DNA from: Anticarsia gemmatalis
Lineage: Eukaryota > Arthropoda > Insecta > Lepidoptera > Erebidae
NCBI RefSeq assembly: GCF_050436995.1
Contig: NC_134763.1
Coordinates: 5,704,001-5,768,000, forward strand
DNA length: 64,000 nt
Reading direction: 5' to 3'
Part shown: positions 36,436 to 47,759 of the stretch, piece after piece
Position numbering within the stretch: the stretch's first letter is position 1
Layout: every line of letters starts with the position of its first letter
The notes under the pieces: generated by a model
Database searches by the model: none
What the model was told of the DNA's origin: nothing
What the model saw: the letters and a program-made list of their open reading frames with translations, nothing else
Program-made: the position numbers and the translations under genes

Positions 36436-39400
36436 GACGCGAAGTTATCTTTTTTAACAATTTAGTTTAACTATTTGGAATTTCTGAAGAAAGCGATTAC
36501 GCGTATAGCCGCATACGTATAGTGCAACGTTTAACTTGTCTGCCAAGCAACTGCAGTGCACCGGTTCCACTATGCTGTGTTAAAAGCAAAGTACCCGTGA
36601 TTATTTGCACAGGCTACTGAAACTGAATTTACTTAGTCTTTTGTTATTTACCCCGGTTTTAAATAGTCCGATACCGATCTATTACTTTACAGTGTACTCG
36701 GAACTCGCATGGCATGCACTTTCTAAATGCAGTTTCTTTTACTACAATACTACTTTTGGAGCTGGTTGGTCTTCAACTAGCTAAGCCCCGCGGCTCCATT
36801 CGCGTACAGACTACAGGTTTTCATTCAGTAGGTATTTCAGCTGCTTCGGGGCGGAATATGGCTAAATGTTTAATATGGTGCCCTTGCCCTGTTTGTGTGT
36901 ATTGTTTTTGAAAAGATCTTTAAGATTCCATGGTTTGAACCATACCCAAGCAATGAAATAGGTTGTGTGGATTAACCGTTAATAGTTATAATAAGCGATT
37001 TCAACCACGGCGACCACTGAATTAAAAGTGAATAGGTACTCACGTAACAGACAAAGAGACTGATGTTCGCATTTTTAACATAAGTACGTATTGGATACTT
37101 TCTAACTGGAACCGAGAAACGGGATACGGTATCCGTCGCCGTACATTTCAAGATAATATCTCGAGAGAAATATTGTTGACATGAAGAGATTATGAGCGTC
37201 TAACGAGATTATCTATCGCAGCTGACATCCACTTAGAACGTGAGGTGATAAGTGTTAGCGAATTCGTTGTCTCGTTAGGTAACGGCGTTAGAGTTAAGGT
37301 TGTACGGTTGTACTGATAGTAGGTATCAGTCAATCTATACGTGAGTATACTCAACAACCCGCCACTTCTAACGTAGGCTGGTTATCTCCAAGTGGTTTTC
37401 ATGCAGGTGTCACGCTGTGTTTTGTTGTCGTGACGAGGTGATTCGGGGGTTTTTCAAAATATTTCTATATTAATAAGTGTAATAGGTACTATGAAGTTTA
37501 AATATTAAGTAGGTATATCGATTCTGGCAGAATCTCGTCAGCAATTGAAATGGTTGTGTCATGGCGACCACTTTAACAACTGCGCCATTAGAGTACCTAT
37601 CTTTCAGTTTTCTGCACGAGAGCATTGCATTATTACAATCTATGGTAAAAACAGTAGATATAATATTATATTGTACTTCAATCATTGTTAGATAATATGA
37701 ACGTGATATTTTGATCCATTACCATGACATTGTGTTTTTAAAGTAATCCTTACTCTATAATGCCTACTTATTTACGTCGGTGGTGCAATAACTACTTGTC
37801 GTAAATAACGGCACTTAACAGAATGGTCGCGCTAAATAGAAAAGCGGATCTCTGCGTAGATTGCAATGCGGTAAAAACAGAACCAAGTGCCCGTCGGCGA
37901 TGGATAAAGTTTGTTTTTATAATATAACACAGCGCAAATGAGGCACGACTCCTAGTTGACGCATTTTGAATATCATATCTGCAATATAACTTGCTCATTT
38001 TAATGCTACACTATGATATTTTTATTTGCTGTTTGACAACACGTTACATTGAACAATGGTATTTACAAAAGTTACGTAGGTATTGTCCGGCGCTTTGCCA
38101 GCAACTAACAATTTTCCAATATGTTTTTTAACAGTCAGTTTTATTTTATAGAAAAATTCATTCATCGGTAACAGCAGTGCAACACGTCGACAGGCGTGAA
38201 ACGTGCTGTGTAAATCCCGTTGTTAGTTGTAATACAATTTATACATATACAGTAACATCTGCTCGAATTCACCAATTTGTTCGCAATTTGTAGCTCACCT
38301 CGGCTCGCGGGCGATGCCAAAAACACGAGCAATACGTCGGATCGCTCCATTGCTTTTCGGTAACGATCCGTCGGGCTTCCCGACTGCACAAATTAACACC
38401 TCGCTAGCTTAGCGTTGTAATTACACACGTCCCCATACATGGATTAATCGTTTAATTCATTCGCAATGTTGCTAAACACGTACGTAACGTGACGTCGACG
38501 CGTCTCGCCCTGTCACTCCTATAGTTCTAAGTTCAACATTTCAGCAACGTGTGCGAGTTATAACGCTGTGTAATTGCACTAGGCGGCTACGTTCTAGTCT
38601 CATAGCATTAGTCAAGGCGCAGGAAACCGAGCATTATTTACTAGAATCAGAAACAATTAGCTCTAAACAGAACAATCACTGTGATTTTGTGTTTTTGCTT
38701 CGTTACGTTACTAAATTGGATGACCGCTGGTTGCGATATTGCTTGAATTTTCTTTAATACAGTTGGTAGCTTTCCGAAACTACAGCAACTACAATTACCT
38801 ACATACCACCCCACAGACCCACACCTTATAAATGCCAACGCTTAGTAATATCTACCGATTAAAGGCAATCATTTGTAGCTACAACTACATACCAAGTACT
38901 TAAGTTTTTGTTAGAAAATACGACGCAATGCCTATTTTCAAACACATCGGATCCCAATGAAAAATATTCGGTATGTTGTTTATAACAGTAAAGACACAAC
39001 TACTAGGTATACAATAGTAGGTATACATACATTTTCGTAGACATAAACTCTTGTACAACATAATATTTGTCAGTTGAAATGCGTGTAGTTTACAATCTAA
39101 CCATTTTCTTGAAATACAGCCGTTCAAATGTTCGTATATATTATGTTATATTGTGTTACTCAATTTAGTTGGTGCTGTCGAAACGTTCAAGCAATATGAT
39201 ACGATCGAATTATTACTAACTGTTCCAAATCGGTGGGAATGTATGGAAATGTGTCTAGCTGAAAATTTACAAAGAGCATGTGTATATTTATTTATAATAG
39301 CTATACTTACTTGTAAGTATACTGTCTTCCATTTTCTTTGAGAGTAGTTAGATCAGACTTGTTTCAAACTGGGAAATCAATAGGTACCTATACTAGAGAA

Positions 39401-42057
39401 CTTATTTATATTTTCTTGTACAACCTATTCCCGAAAAATTGTGTCAGTCTATAATCTTCAGGCATCTTCGAACGAGGTTTTGTAATGCTTTGCTTTACCA
39501 TAATCTTCTTTGTGTAAGTTTACACTCTGAATTTAAGTAATTTTCATGAGAGGCTATGAAAAATATATAGTAGGTACCTGTTATATTTATTTGTGTTTAT
39601 TCTTTAATTAACATAAGTATGACTACTTGTACTATTATTTATTCTGTGGTACAAGTATATGACTGTATTTCATTAGGGAGATGTATTAAATAAATAAACC
39701 CGCAGTTCATTACCTAGTACGTAGTCATTATATTAAGCTTACACTCGGTAAATTCTCTTAGCTCTCATAAATTACAATACAGTAACAATTGTTATTACTA
39801 CAACAGTTGCCGAGGCGTATGTCGCAGCGACATTTGGCTAAATTAGGCGATCGACTGAACTTAGTGCCGTGCGCTCCGTCACTACCGAATAGGGGGCTTA
39901 CGTGGAATTGGCGCATCTGCAGACATAGCACGAGGTTTTGTCACAAGACGTGTGTCCTGGATTTTGTCGAGAAGCTAGTAATGTTAGAATTATATTCAAC
40001 ATGCGTCCTTAATATGAAGCTATTTTTGTTTTACAATAAATTATCTTAAGTTGTTCCTCAAGACAGGAACTGTAAGATTTAATTTGACCTTTGTTTATTT
40101 CAGAAGAAACTTGAAAAACAAATAATCTTTTTAAAAATTGATAATCCTGTCTATTATAAGTTAAAATAAAGTTAAAATTTTATTATAAACAACGCAGACT
40201 GTCCTAATATAACACCTTTTAGGTAGGAAACTGTATGTACATAATAGTGGTAGTAGTCTGTGCTAGGTGTTCAGGAGTTAGAGGAGTCTAAAGCAACTAA
40301 TTGACGATGCAGATCGCGCCGCCGCCGCTCAGAGCCGCCGAGCCGTGGAACGCATAGTCCAATGATTTCAATTATTAGATTTAGGACGTACTAAGTGCCT
40401 ACCTGGGAACTAATTGGATGAACCACCGCTATTTTCTCGCTCTTATGGTAATTTCATTGTCTACGTTGAAAGGAACTCTAATGACTGCCGAAACGGTGGA
40501 GATTAATCTATTCTTTATGGCCCGTTTAATTTTAATAGACACCTCACAATTTTGGTTCCGTTTTTGTTCTTTACAGTCATTAATTTGATCTAAAATTAGG
40601 AACGTAAGATGAACGAGGTTCGACTGCTTGCGAGTTACGACCGAATTTTGAAATGTCATAAACCTTAGTGATAGTATTCACTAGATCTTTTTCGAGATAT
40701 TTAATTAAGTATTTTCTATTATAAGAATACTTGGTATAAGATGAAGTTCTCTGTTATTTTAACTGTTAATTTTTAAATGAAGCGAAGATTAAACAAAGTC
40801 GAAAATAAACATCTTGGTTTATGTTATACTAATGATTGTCCACACTGTAGCTGCAGGGTTAAGATAATTTCATAATTTTCCGGTAGTTCTGACAAAACTG
40901 ACGGAGGTTGTAAAGTAACAACAATAAAAGGATTGACTTGTGTGCTTCACCTTTTTAGGTCGGAATAAAGATCAAAAGATTGGGAAGATCGGTGAGAAAG
41001 GGTGGGATCGTGATATCAAAAAGTTTCTTCTCTATTTTCATATTTACTTCGTTAAAGACCGAAAAGTATGGTTCCAATTATAAGAATATGCATTTTTACT
41101 TAGTGTTATAAGTGAACATTTAATTGATCGGTCTAAATAAGTATTTTTTAAAGTTTAACGTTCTTATTTTGTTTTCAAATTTCTATCCTCACTTTCATTC
41201 AATAGTAAGAATAAGCCTTTGTTAAGAAGTCAAGAACCATTCACAACAGGATCTTCTGATTGATAACATAGCTCACGCACACAATCTATATGCTAATATT
41301 GTACAACAGGCCTTAAACGGTGCACTCTCATTATGTAAATATCAACGGTCAATTTGCTTAATCCGTGATCGGACCTCGGATGCTGTCGCCATGTTTTTCC
41401 TCTCTCAAGGGACATCTAAGAAGATTGAGAACGCAGAGTGCCGCCTCCTTCGAGCCTTTCCGTTCAATTTGTGAGAGACCTCTAAAAACAAGTGAACATC
41501 GCTCACACTGTTGGCTGTTTATCAGGTTTCCTTTGTCTTTAACTTTTTATTTGATGTCTAAGTTAGTTTTTCCAACGCTTGAAAAGTAATATTTTTGTAT
41601 CGTGTAGGTATAATGAGATATTTACATTTAGGTTTCTTAAAAAAAAACTATCAGTCATAAAAAATATGGTAGGTACTTACATACTTACGTTAAAATTTTA
41701 TCTCTAACATTGAATGACGTTTCCGAGACAACCAAGTATAAATCAATTGTTAGGATTTTATGTGGAGTTCAGCAAAACACATGAAAAAGCTATGGGTTAT
41801 ATTTAAACTTACTAAATACACCACACATTTAAACGATACAGAGTGTTATAACGCGCGCGTCTCATCTTTCGCTACAAATCCTGTTCCTGAGAATAATTAC
41901 ATGTAATTGCGAGATTAAATTGCTTTTTACACTCTCTTGATCTGAGTAGGTGTTTAATATAAATTAAGAGGCCATATTAAGTGGCGAATACTGTTAAATT
42001 ACATCTGAAGATCTTATCATGACGTTACAAAAGTAATTCAGTTTCAATCCTTGTTAC

Positions 42058-42215
42058 TGGGGTGAGGCACCCATAGCCAGTTGCGCCTACCGGTCGATAA
42101 ACGATCGGTGGGTTTAGCAACCTCGGCGCGGTCTGTCCATGGATGGGTGAGCGTATAATGGTATTTAAACTGGGCAGCTCCGTGCTTTAGAGGGCATGTA
42201 AACCACTAACCATAC
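42058..42215 (+). repeat. 5S-rRNA-derived (SINE3-type) element
   Basis: The run GGTTTAGCAACCTCGG ... CCATGGATGGGTGAGCG at about 42110-42152 aligns with the internal promoter of insect 5S rRNA (box A GTTAAGCAAC, box C TTGGATGGGTGACCG). It is preceded by GTTGCGCCTACCGGTCGATA and followed by CAGCTCCGTGCTTTAGAGG, which are not part of 5S rRNA. The ends of 5S rRNA are missing, so this is a retroposed SINE rather than a rRNA gene. Confidence 0.65.
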
Positions 42216-44491
42216 GATAAGAAGAAGACATGAATGACAAGAAATAAGATTGTGACTCACACACAGTGATATGTTTTGCCCACAACAAAAAGTGATTCAT
42301 TTTTTAACCTCATAAGACAATGATAAAGAAGATACCTAATACATATCAATCGTTGTCAAGACAAATGAAAGTGGAAACGGAAGTTTATCTGTCGACGATT
42401 TTTAACGTTTGTCATAATTTAACCGTGTGCAATATATTACAGAATTAGATTGTATACCATAATATAACAATTTGTTATACCTAAACATCAAAATAGAAAT
42501 ATTGGCTACCAGTCAAATTGACTTCTCTTTATGACATATCCAAAACACATTTAATTTTTAGTACAGAAATACTACTCACTGACTTTACAATGTCGAACTC
42601 TTGTCGGAGAAAAATGAGTGTAGAATAAATATTTAAGTGTGTAATCATTTTAATTTCAACACAACATTTACACACACAGAAAAACATTGACATAGCTTGG
42701 GCATTTTGGTGAAACTGAACCCAGTCAACTAGATACGCTATTGGATACAATTAAAGTATCAATAAATAGATATATTTCGATATATGAACAAAGTAACACA
42801 GTAGTAGTAACTTCTATTATTTTAATATTACAAAACACAAAGCAATAACCTATTTATCGAAACGCTTGCAATTAATTTGCAATAATACATGAAAATAGCA
42901 GCCCATAAAGGTTCTAAATTCTAGTCAGTAATAACATTCAATTATAATGTCAGTTATTATAATTATGTTAAGCGGGTTTTAGAAATATCATTATCATAGT
43001 ATTTTAATGAGTTTATATCAATCTGTTTAATTTACCATTAACACCATCTATGAAACAATTTAATACTTAACCATTTTTACATTATAAAACGTTATTATAA
43101 CAATAAGGAATTAGGATCACTTGGACAGATCAATTTCTCTTTATTTTCTCATTTAAATCGACAATTGAATGACTCTGGTCCACAACGGGTTCGCTTTGAG
43201 TCCTAACTGGATGCCAGACGATGCTGTCACAGCGTGCTAGTACGCGGAGAAGCAATTTCAAACCATAAAGAACACAAGCAACAAATAATATACGTTATTT
43301 AAGAGCATTACTTCCAGTACCATAGTGGATAAAAATCAGAAATAAAGAGAGCGTTAGTAAAGTTGAACACCGTTCGAAACTTTACTCCCCCGGCTACTTG
43401 TTTGACAGTTTGTTTTAACTTAAAACCTTATAAATAGTGTCCCCTGTGGAAGGAATTTTAGGATTCCATTATTTCGTGGAGTTTTTCATGATCGTAAGAG
43501 GTCTCCGCGGATTCGTGTTGGACAGCTCGAAACAAATTGTTGTGATATGTTCCTACTGGACTTTGAAATTGATTTGTTTGTGACGGTTCATGATAGTTAG
43601 AAGATCAAAGTCCGTTAAATAGTTCTTCGAAGTTATCTATTGACATTAAACGAATGTCAGTATAGATTAGATGCCTAATCTGGTAGACAGTAAAGACTTT
43701 ATATCGCCGCCTTCGCTAAATCCCTAACGAATAACGATTTTTTCGTTACAATATTATTTAGCACAATATTCTTTATTTGACAGAAGATTTATCTTATCGC
43801 TGCCGCGCTGTTTCGAAGTAGCTTGCATTGTTGGCGTGATATTCTCCTTGATCACTAATACTTAAGAGTCCATTCAATCTTGTAAGATCAAATACACTTT
43901 TTCGCATGATAAATTATTCACATTTACTTACCCTACAGCCAGATTATTCTAGCAAAGAACAAACTCACCGCATCCCTTTCTTTCGCAGGCCATTCTTATC
44001 CCTAATTACCTCAGAGCAAAAGAAAACATGGTTTGTTTAGGTAGCTATATAAAAATCGATGCAACAATAGTTATGTATAAAGTCCATTACAGGCGGGCCT
44101 GGCTGGCAGGCGGCAGCTTCCCCGGGGGAAATCACAGGCGACAGTAATTATATGTTTTATGTTTTTTCTGCATCGCATTTTGATGCCAAAGCTGCGTCAC
44201 TACGTTCCCTGTACTCACGTACATTTTCATGAACATATTGTTACTGAATACCCACTAATGTTAAATTTTCAAACATTTGCAGTTTTGTATAAGTAATGAC
44301 TTATTCTCAAAAGAATTTTACCCCACTTGCAGGTGTTTTTTTTTGCAAATAACCAACACTGAACTTTTTATAATAATATAATGTAATCAAAATCAATTCC
44401 TCATTATTAGCACACATACAAACATAAAAATAAATAAAAGAACATACTCATCTCAGTCATATTACATTACTAAAAGCATTATCAACAAGCA

Positions 44492-44986
44492 TTACTCTTT
44501 CATCAGGTTATTTCTAGGAAATTGTTCAGGTTTTAGTGTCGACCTGCGCTGCGGTGAGAACTCCATTTTATTCCGTGGCTCATGGACCGATGGTTTTCCT
44601 AGTTCGATTCTGTCATTGTATCGCAAGTGCACGGAGCCCATTCTCTGAGATGCGGACGCGATTATTGACGCCACAGTGTACGACGGATGGGGCAAGTCCG
44701 GGATTTGAGAAATGTAATAATCTCGAAGTTTCTGACGCTCGGCTTCTTTCGCATCCACGACGTTCGATGTCTCACTCAAGTCTGTCTCCAAAGTGTCGCA
44801 AGTTTCCTCGCAGAACGTGTTCGAGTCATCTGTCGAACCTTCCAGCGTCGAGTCTGTAGCGCTGGCTTGATAATAAGAAAGTCTGAGCTGTGAATAATCG
44901 TCGATATAGAACTCCGACGAGCTCGCGTTGGGCTGCTCAGATAACATGGAGGTCGATTGTGAAATTTCATTTTTCTTTGCGTTCAT
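44492..44986 (-). CDS. Uncharacterised intronless protein (164 aa)
   Basis: A single open frame begins with an ATG in good context (ATAACAATGA) and ends at 44492. The frame stays open upstream of the ATG but has no earlier methionine. The first 85 residues are rich in Ser, Thr, Asp and Glu (ASATDSTLEGSTDDSNTF, CEETCDTLETDLSETSN). The second half is more varied, with SQIPDLPHPSYTVASIIAS and a basic, Pro-containing end (FSPQRRSTLKPEQFPRNNL). There is no signal peptide, membrane segment or domain I recognise. Its length and mixed composition in AT-rich surroundings argue for a real, fast-evolving gene, perhaps testis-expressed or a retrogene, but that is inference. A terminal exon of a larger gene cannot be excluded. 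Confidence 0.55.
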   Translation of the reverse strand: MNAKKNEISQSTSMLSEQPNASSSEFYIDDYSQLRLSYYQASATDSTLEGSTDDSNTFCEETCDTLETDLSETSNVVDAKEAERQKLRDYYISQIPDLPHPSYTVASIIASASQRMGSVHLRYNDRIELGKPSVHEPRNKMEFSPQRRSTLKPEQFPRNNLMKE

Positions 44987-45889
44987 TGTTATCACTATTC
45001 GAAGAAAGTAGCACACAGAAACAAACAATTGAACCGTATTGGCTTGAGTTTTGCACAAACTATAATCGTAATAATAACGTTCACGTTGAATCCTACTGAG
45101 TGATATGGGTTAGACAAACAATGCGATGGTACTGCAAATATTAGAGGTACCCGCATCATTTGATAAAAATATTTATTTTTTCTGTCACATCATTCGATGC
45201 GAGTTTGAACATGAGTGTTTTCGAGAAAAAATAGGTGTCTAAAAAATATTTTCTGATACATCGATGGCAAATATGAGATACAGGATTTTCATGTGACTGA
45301 TTCCGAGCTGGTGTTAATATGTCAATGGAAATAGTATTAAAGTTGAGCATCAAGCCTTTGCACTTTTATTCATTACATGGATTATTTTTTTTGCATCTTA
45401 ATCAGAGACTTGTTGTAGGGTAAATCGTAACGTGTATTCTATTCAATAAAAAAATATTGAACTCATGCTTAGTAGGCATGTACATTATTTTTTCGTCTCA
45501 TTCATCTTTGTTGTTTTCGATTCTTGTTGTTATCGAATGTTATTAGCTTCGAAACACTAGAAGATAAAATCTGTCATCATATCGGGAATACCTGTTGTTA
45601 TAAAATGGATATACAGCTAGATTTTATATTCAAAAACGCTTGTTTTACTAGATGCTCAATTAGTTATGACGTAGGATAATTTTAACAATACAGTAATACT
45701 TTTTTTAAATAAAAAAATACTAATAGTTCAAGCAAAAAACACCGCCACATATTATCTGGAGTAACAATATAAAAAGTTGTAAATAGAACGCTAAGCCCCA
45801 GCTACATCTATTACAAATCTAATATTAATATGACCACCTTCAACTTGTCACAACGAATCCTATAATACGGAAAAAATATCATCTCAAGT

Positions 45890-45995
45890 ATCAGATAATC
45901 TCGCTTTATATCTCACATGACAACTTGATGCAATCTCCTATGATACGTTATCGATAAGACACACTATATAACGGCTATGTGACCATTCTTCTGCA
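45890..45995 (+). promoter_or_regulatory. Promoter of the allergen-repeat gene (TATA and GATA motifs)
   Basis: TATATA at 45965-45970 lies about 55 bases before the ATG at 46023, leaving room for a transcription start near 45995. Two GATA-type sites, AGATAA near 45894 and CGATAAG near 45952, precede it. GATA factors drive many insect midgut genes, in keeping with the gene's expected expression. Confidence 0.5.
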
Positions 45996-46022
45996 CCATT
46001 GAATTCGGGGAACAATACCAAA

Positions 46023-47081
46023 ATGATGAAGCAGGCTTTTGTTGTCTTAGCCCTTGTAGGGCTCGCCTTCTCGGCTCCTCAACCAAAGAAGGTGTTCCAC
46101 GAAAACTTCAAGGACTTCATCGACCTGATCATGGATGAGGCTGGCCACGACATCGACCACCTCCTGGAACACTACATGGAGTTCGATGAGTTCAAAGCCA
46201 CTTGGGATTACTTGCAGACCAACAACTTCAAAGATCTCGTTTACGAGATGGAAGCCTTGCCCGAATTCGTTGCGGTAAGTTCTTTATTCCATGACGTAAC
46301 ATCTTTCACAAATTATGCTATAGCCTTATAAAAGTTACCTTTGCATATAATGCCAGTTGGTTAATGTTTGGTGGACTGGCAGCAAATAATGACTAATTTT
46401 AATTCCTGACTAAAAAGAACGTCGCAAGTAGTTGTTATTGATTGATGTAGTGTTTACTAAAAAAAACTGTCAGGAAATTTCATTTGTAATTTTTTTTTTA
46501 TCCTCAGGTGGTCGACTTCTTGGAAAATGACAACATTGACATCCACTTCTTCATTGACATGATCAACGACGCTCTTGGTAAGTAACGTGTATTTGAACTT
46601 GAACAATTATTTAAGTACATTTTGAAAGTACAAGGGTCGCTAAAGGAGTTTGAGATGTTGCGCAATTTTTGTGTCATGATTCATCTGCAAAAAAATCCTT
46701 TAGCTACGATGGAACAATAGTGGAGCGGCTTATAAAATGCACATATTTTATAAAACCTCTATTTTAATTATTACAGAAGAGTCCCGCATGAAGAGGAGTG
46801 CCCGTCACCAGCTCAGTGGTACCGACTTCTCAGCTTTCATCAACGATGTGATCGGCGAGTTCCCTAAGGCCAAGCTGTCCGCTCTCTTCGACGAGAAGAT
46901 GGCTAACGATGAGGAGTTCAGCACTGCCATCAACAATCTGCAGAGCGACGAGTGGGACCAGGTCTTCTCCGCCCTCTGGGAGAGCGAGACTTTCCAGAAG
47001 GAGGTCGCCACCCTCCGCGAGAACGGCGTCGCCATCGAACTCATCCTTGATGAGATCCTCGCCATCTTTGGACAAAACTAA
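46023..47081 (+). CDS. Insect allergen-related repeat (G12/single-domain major allergen-like) secreted protein, 208 aa
   Basis: Exons 46023-46274, 46508-46577 and 46777-47081 total 627 nt with phases 0 and 1. A signal peptide (MMKQAFVVLALVGLAFSA) is followed by one Ins_allergen_rp domain: FKDFIDLIMDEAGHDIDHLL, helical pairs with FDEFKATWDYLQTNNFKDLV, and a C-terminal half with FSAFINDVIGEFPKAKLSAL and LRENGVAIELILDEILAIFG. The family comprises all-helical secreted midgut proteins (mosquito G12, cockroach Bla g 1, nitrile-specifier relatives) thought to bind lipids or act in the gut lumen. KRSAR near the middle (about residues 113-117) could be a processing site. Codons are noticeably more GC-rich than the surroundings, as expected of a highly expressed gene. 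I recognise the family, not an exact orthologue. Confidence 0.93.
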
Positions 47082-47759
47082 TATTTTGTAACATTCTCTT
47101 GAATATACAAAGTAATTGTTACTCATAATATATTTGTCAGTTGTCATAAACGTGGTTGTTTAATTGATCGTCCCTTTGGGAAGTTGTCAATGGTGAAGTC
47201 TGATAATATAAGTTGCGGCAAAATTTGTTGCAGGCGGTAGACTACCTTATAGTAGTTTGTCACAAATTAGTTTCATTGATGTTAATTTCTGTTCACTTTA
47301 CTTAGAAAACTTCAGATTGATTAATTTCTAATCTTTGCATCAAACCAGCGCGGCGACGCAGGTATTGTATCTGATTGTCGTCTAGATTTACCACCGACGA
47401 CGACACGTGTAGGCTAGTTAATTATTGTTTTAAAAATATTTTCTTCTGAAATGATCACTACACGAGAAAATTATTTATTCAATGAACATGGAATCACTCT
47501 TCATCTTACAGAGAACAATACGAAAAATGTTATTTTTATTTGCAAACAATAAGTTGTTTAAACAATCAATCTGTTTAGCCTTGATGTGTAGGTGTTTACT
47601 TGTGACACACATCTCTTGTCAACAATAATGTATTAGAATGATACTTCCCGTAGTTGCGATTGGTCGCGAGTATTTTGCTGGAAATAAATATTTTTATAGT
47701 GTCTTGAGAGGAGCCACATTTTTATTTTATTTTGTTCTGTTACATCACGGACGTAGAAA
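47082..47759. other. Spacer between the two secreted-protein genes
   Basis: It holds the 3' UTR of the allergen-repeat gene (AATATA, a variant poly(A) hexamer, at about 47102) and the promoter of the next gene. A TATA-like TTTTTATAG lies near 47690-47700, about 65 bases before the next start codon. Nothing else was recognised. Confidence 0.45.

Larger units (their letters stand above)
34920..44491. other. Long intergenic interval without a recognisable gene
   Basis: No ORF here resembles a protein family and most are short and AT-rich. GC-richer tracts at about 38.28-38.65, 39.82-39.97 and 40.31-40.36 kb stand out; the first contains a possible 85-bp exon with AG and GT borders on the minus strand (38383-38299). 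Two SINE-like relics are listed separately. Copies of TAGGTA/GGTACCTA microsatellite-like motifs are scattered near 35.86-35.91 kb. The inverted pair ATCCCATGG...CCATGGGA near 35.62-35.65 kb looks like part of a degenerate retroelement. Confidence 0.55.

Noticed and set aside
40310..40362. GC-rich minus-strand stretch reading FHGSAALSGGGAICIVN then stop, resembling a terminal exon
   Set aside because: No splice acceptor lies before in-frame stops upstream, and I recognise no family; probably a chance frame in a GC-rich patch.
42110..42152. Possible 5S rRNA gene
   Set aside because: Only the internal promoter part matches; the 5' and 3' ends of 5S rRNA are absent.
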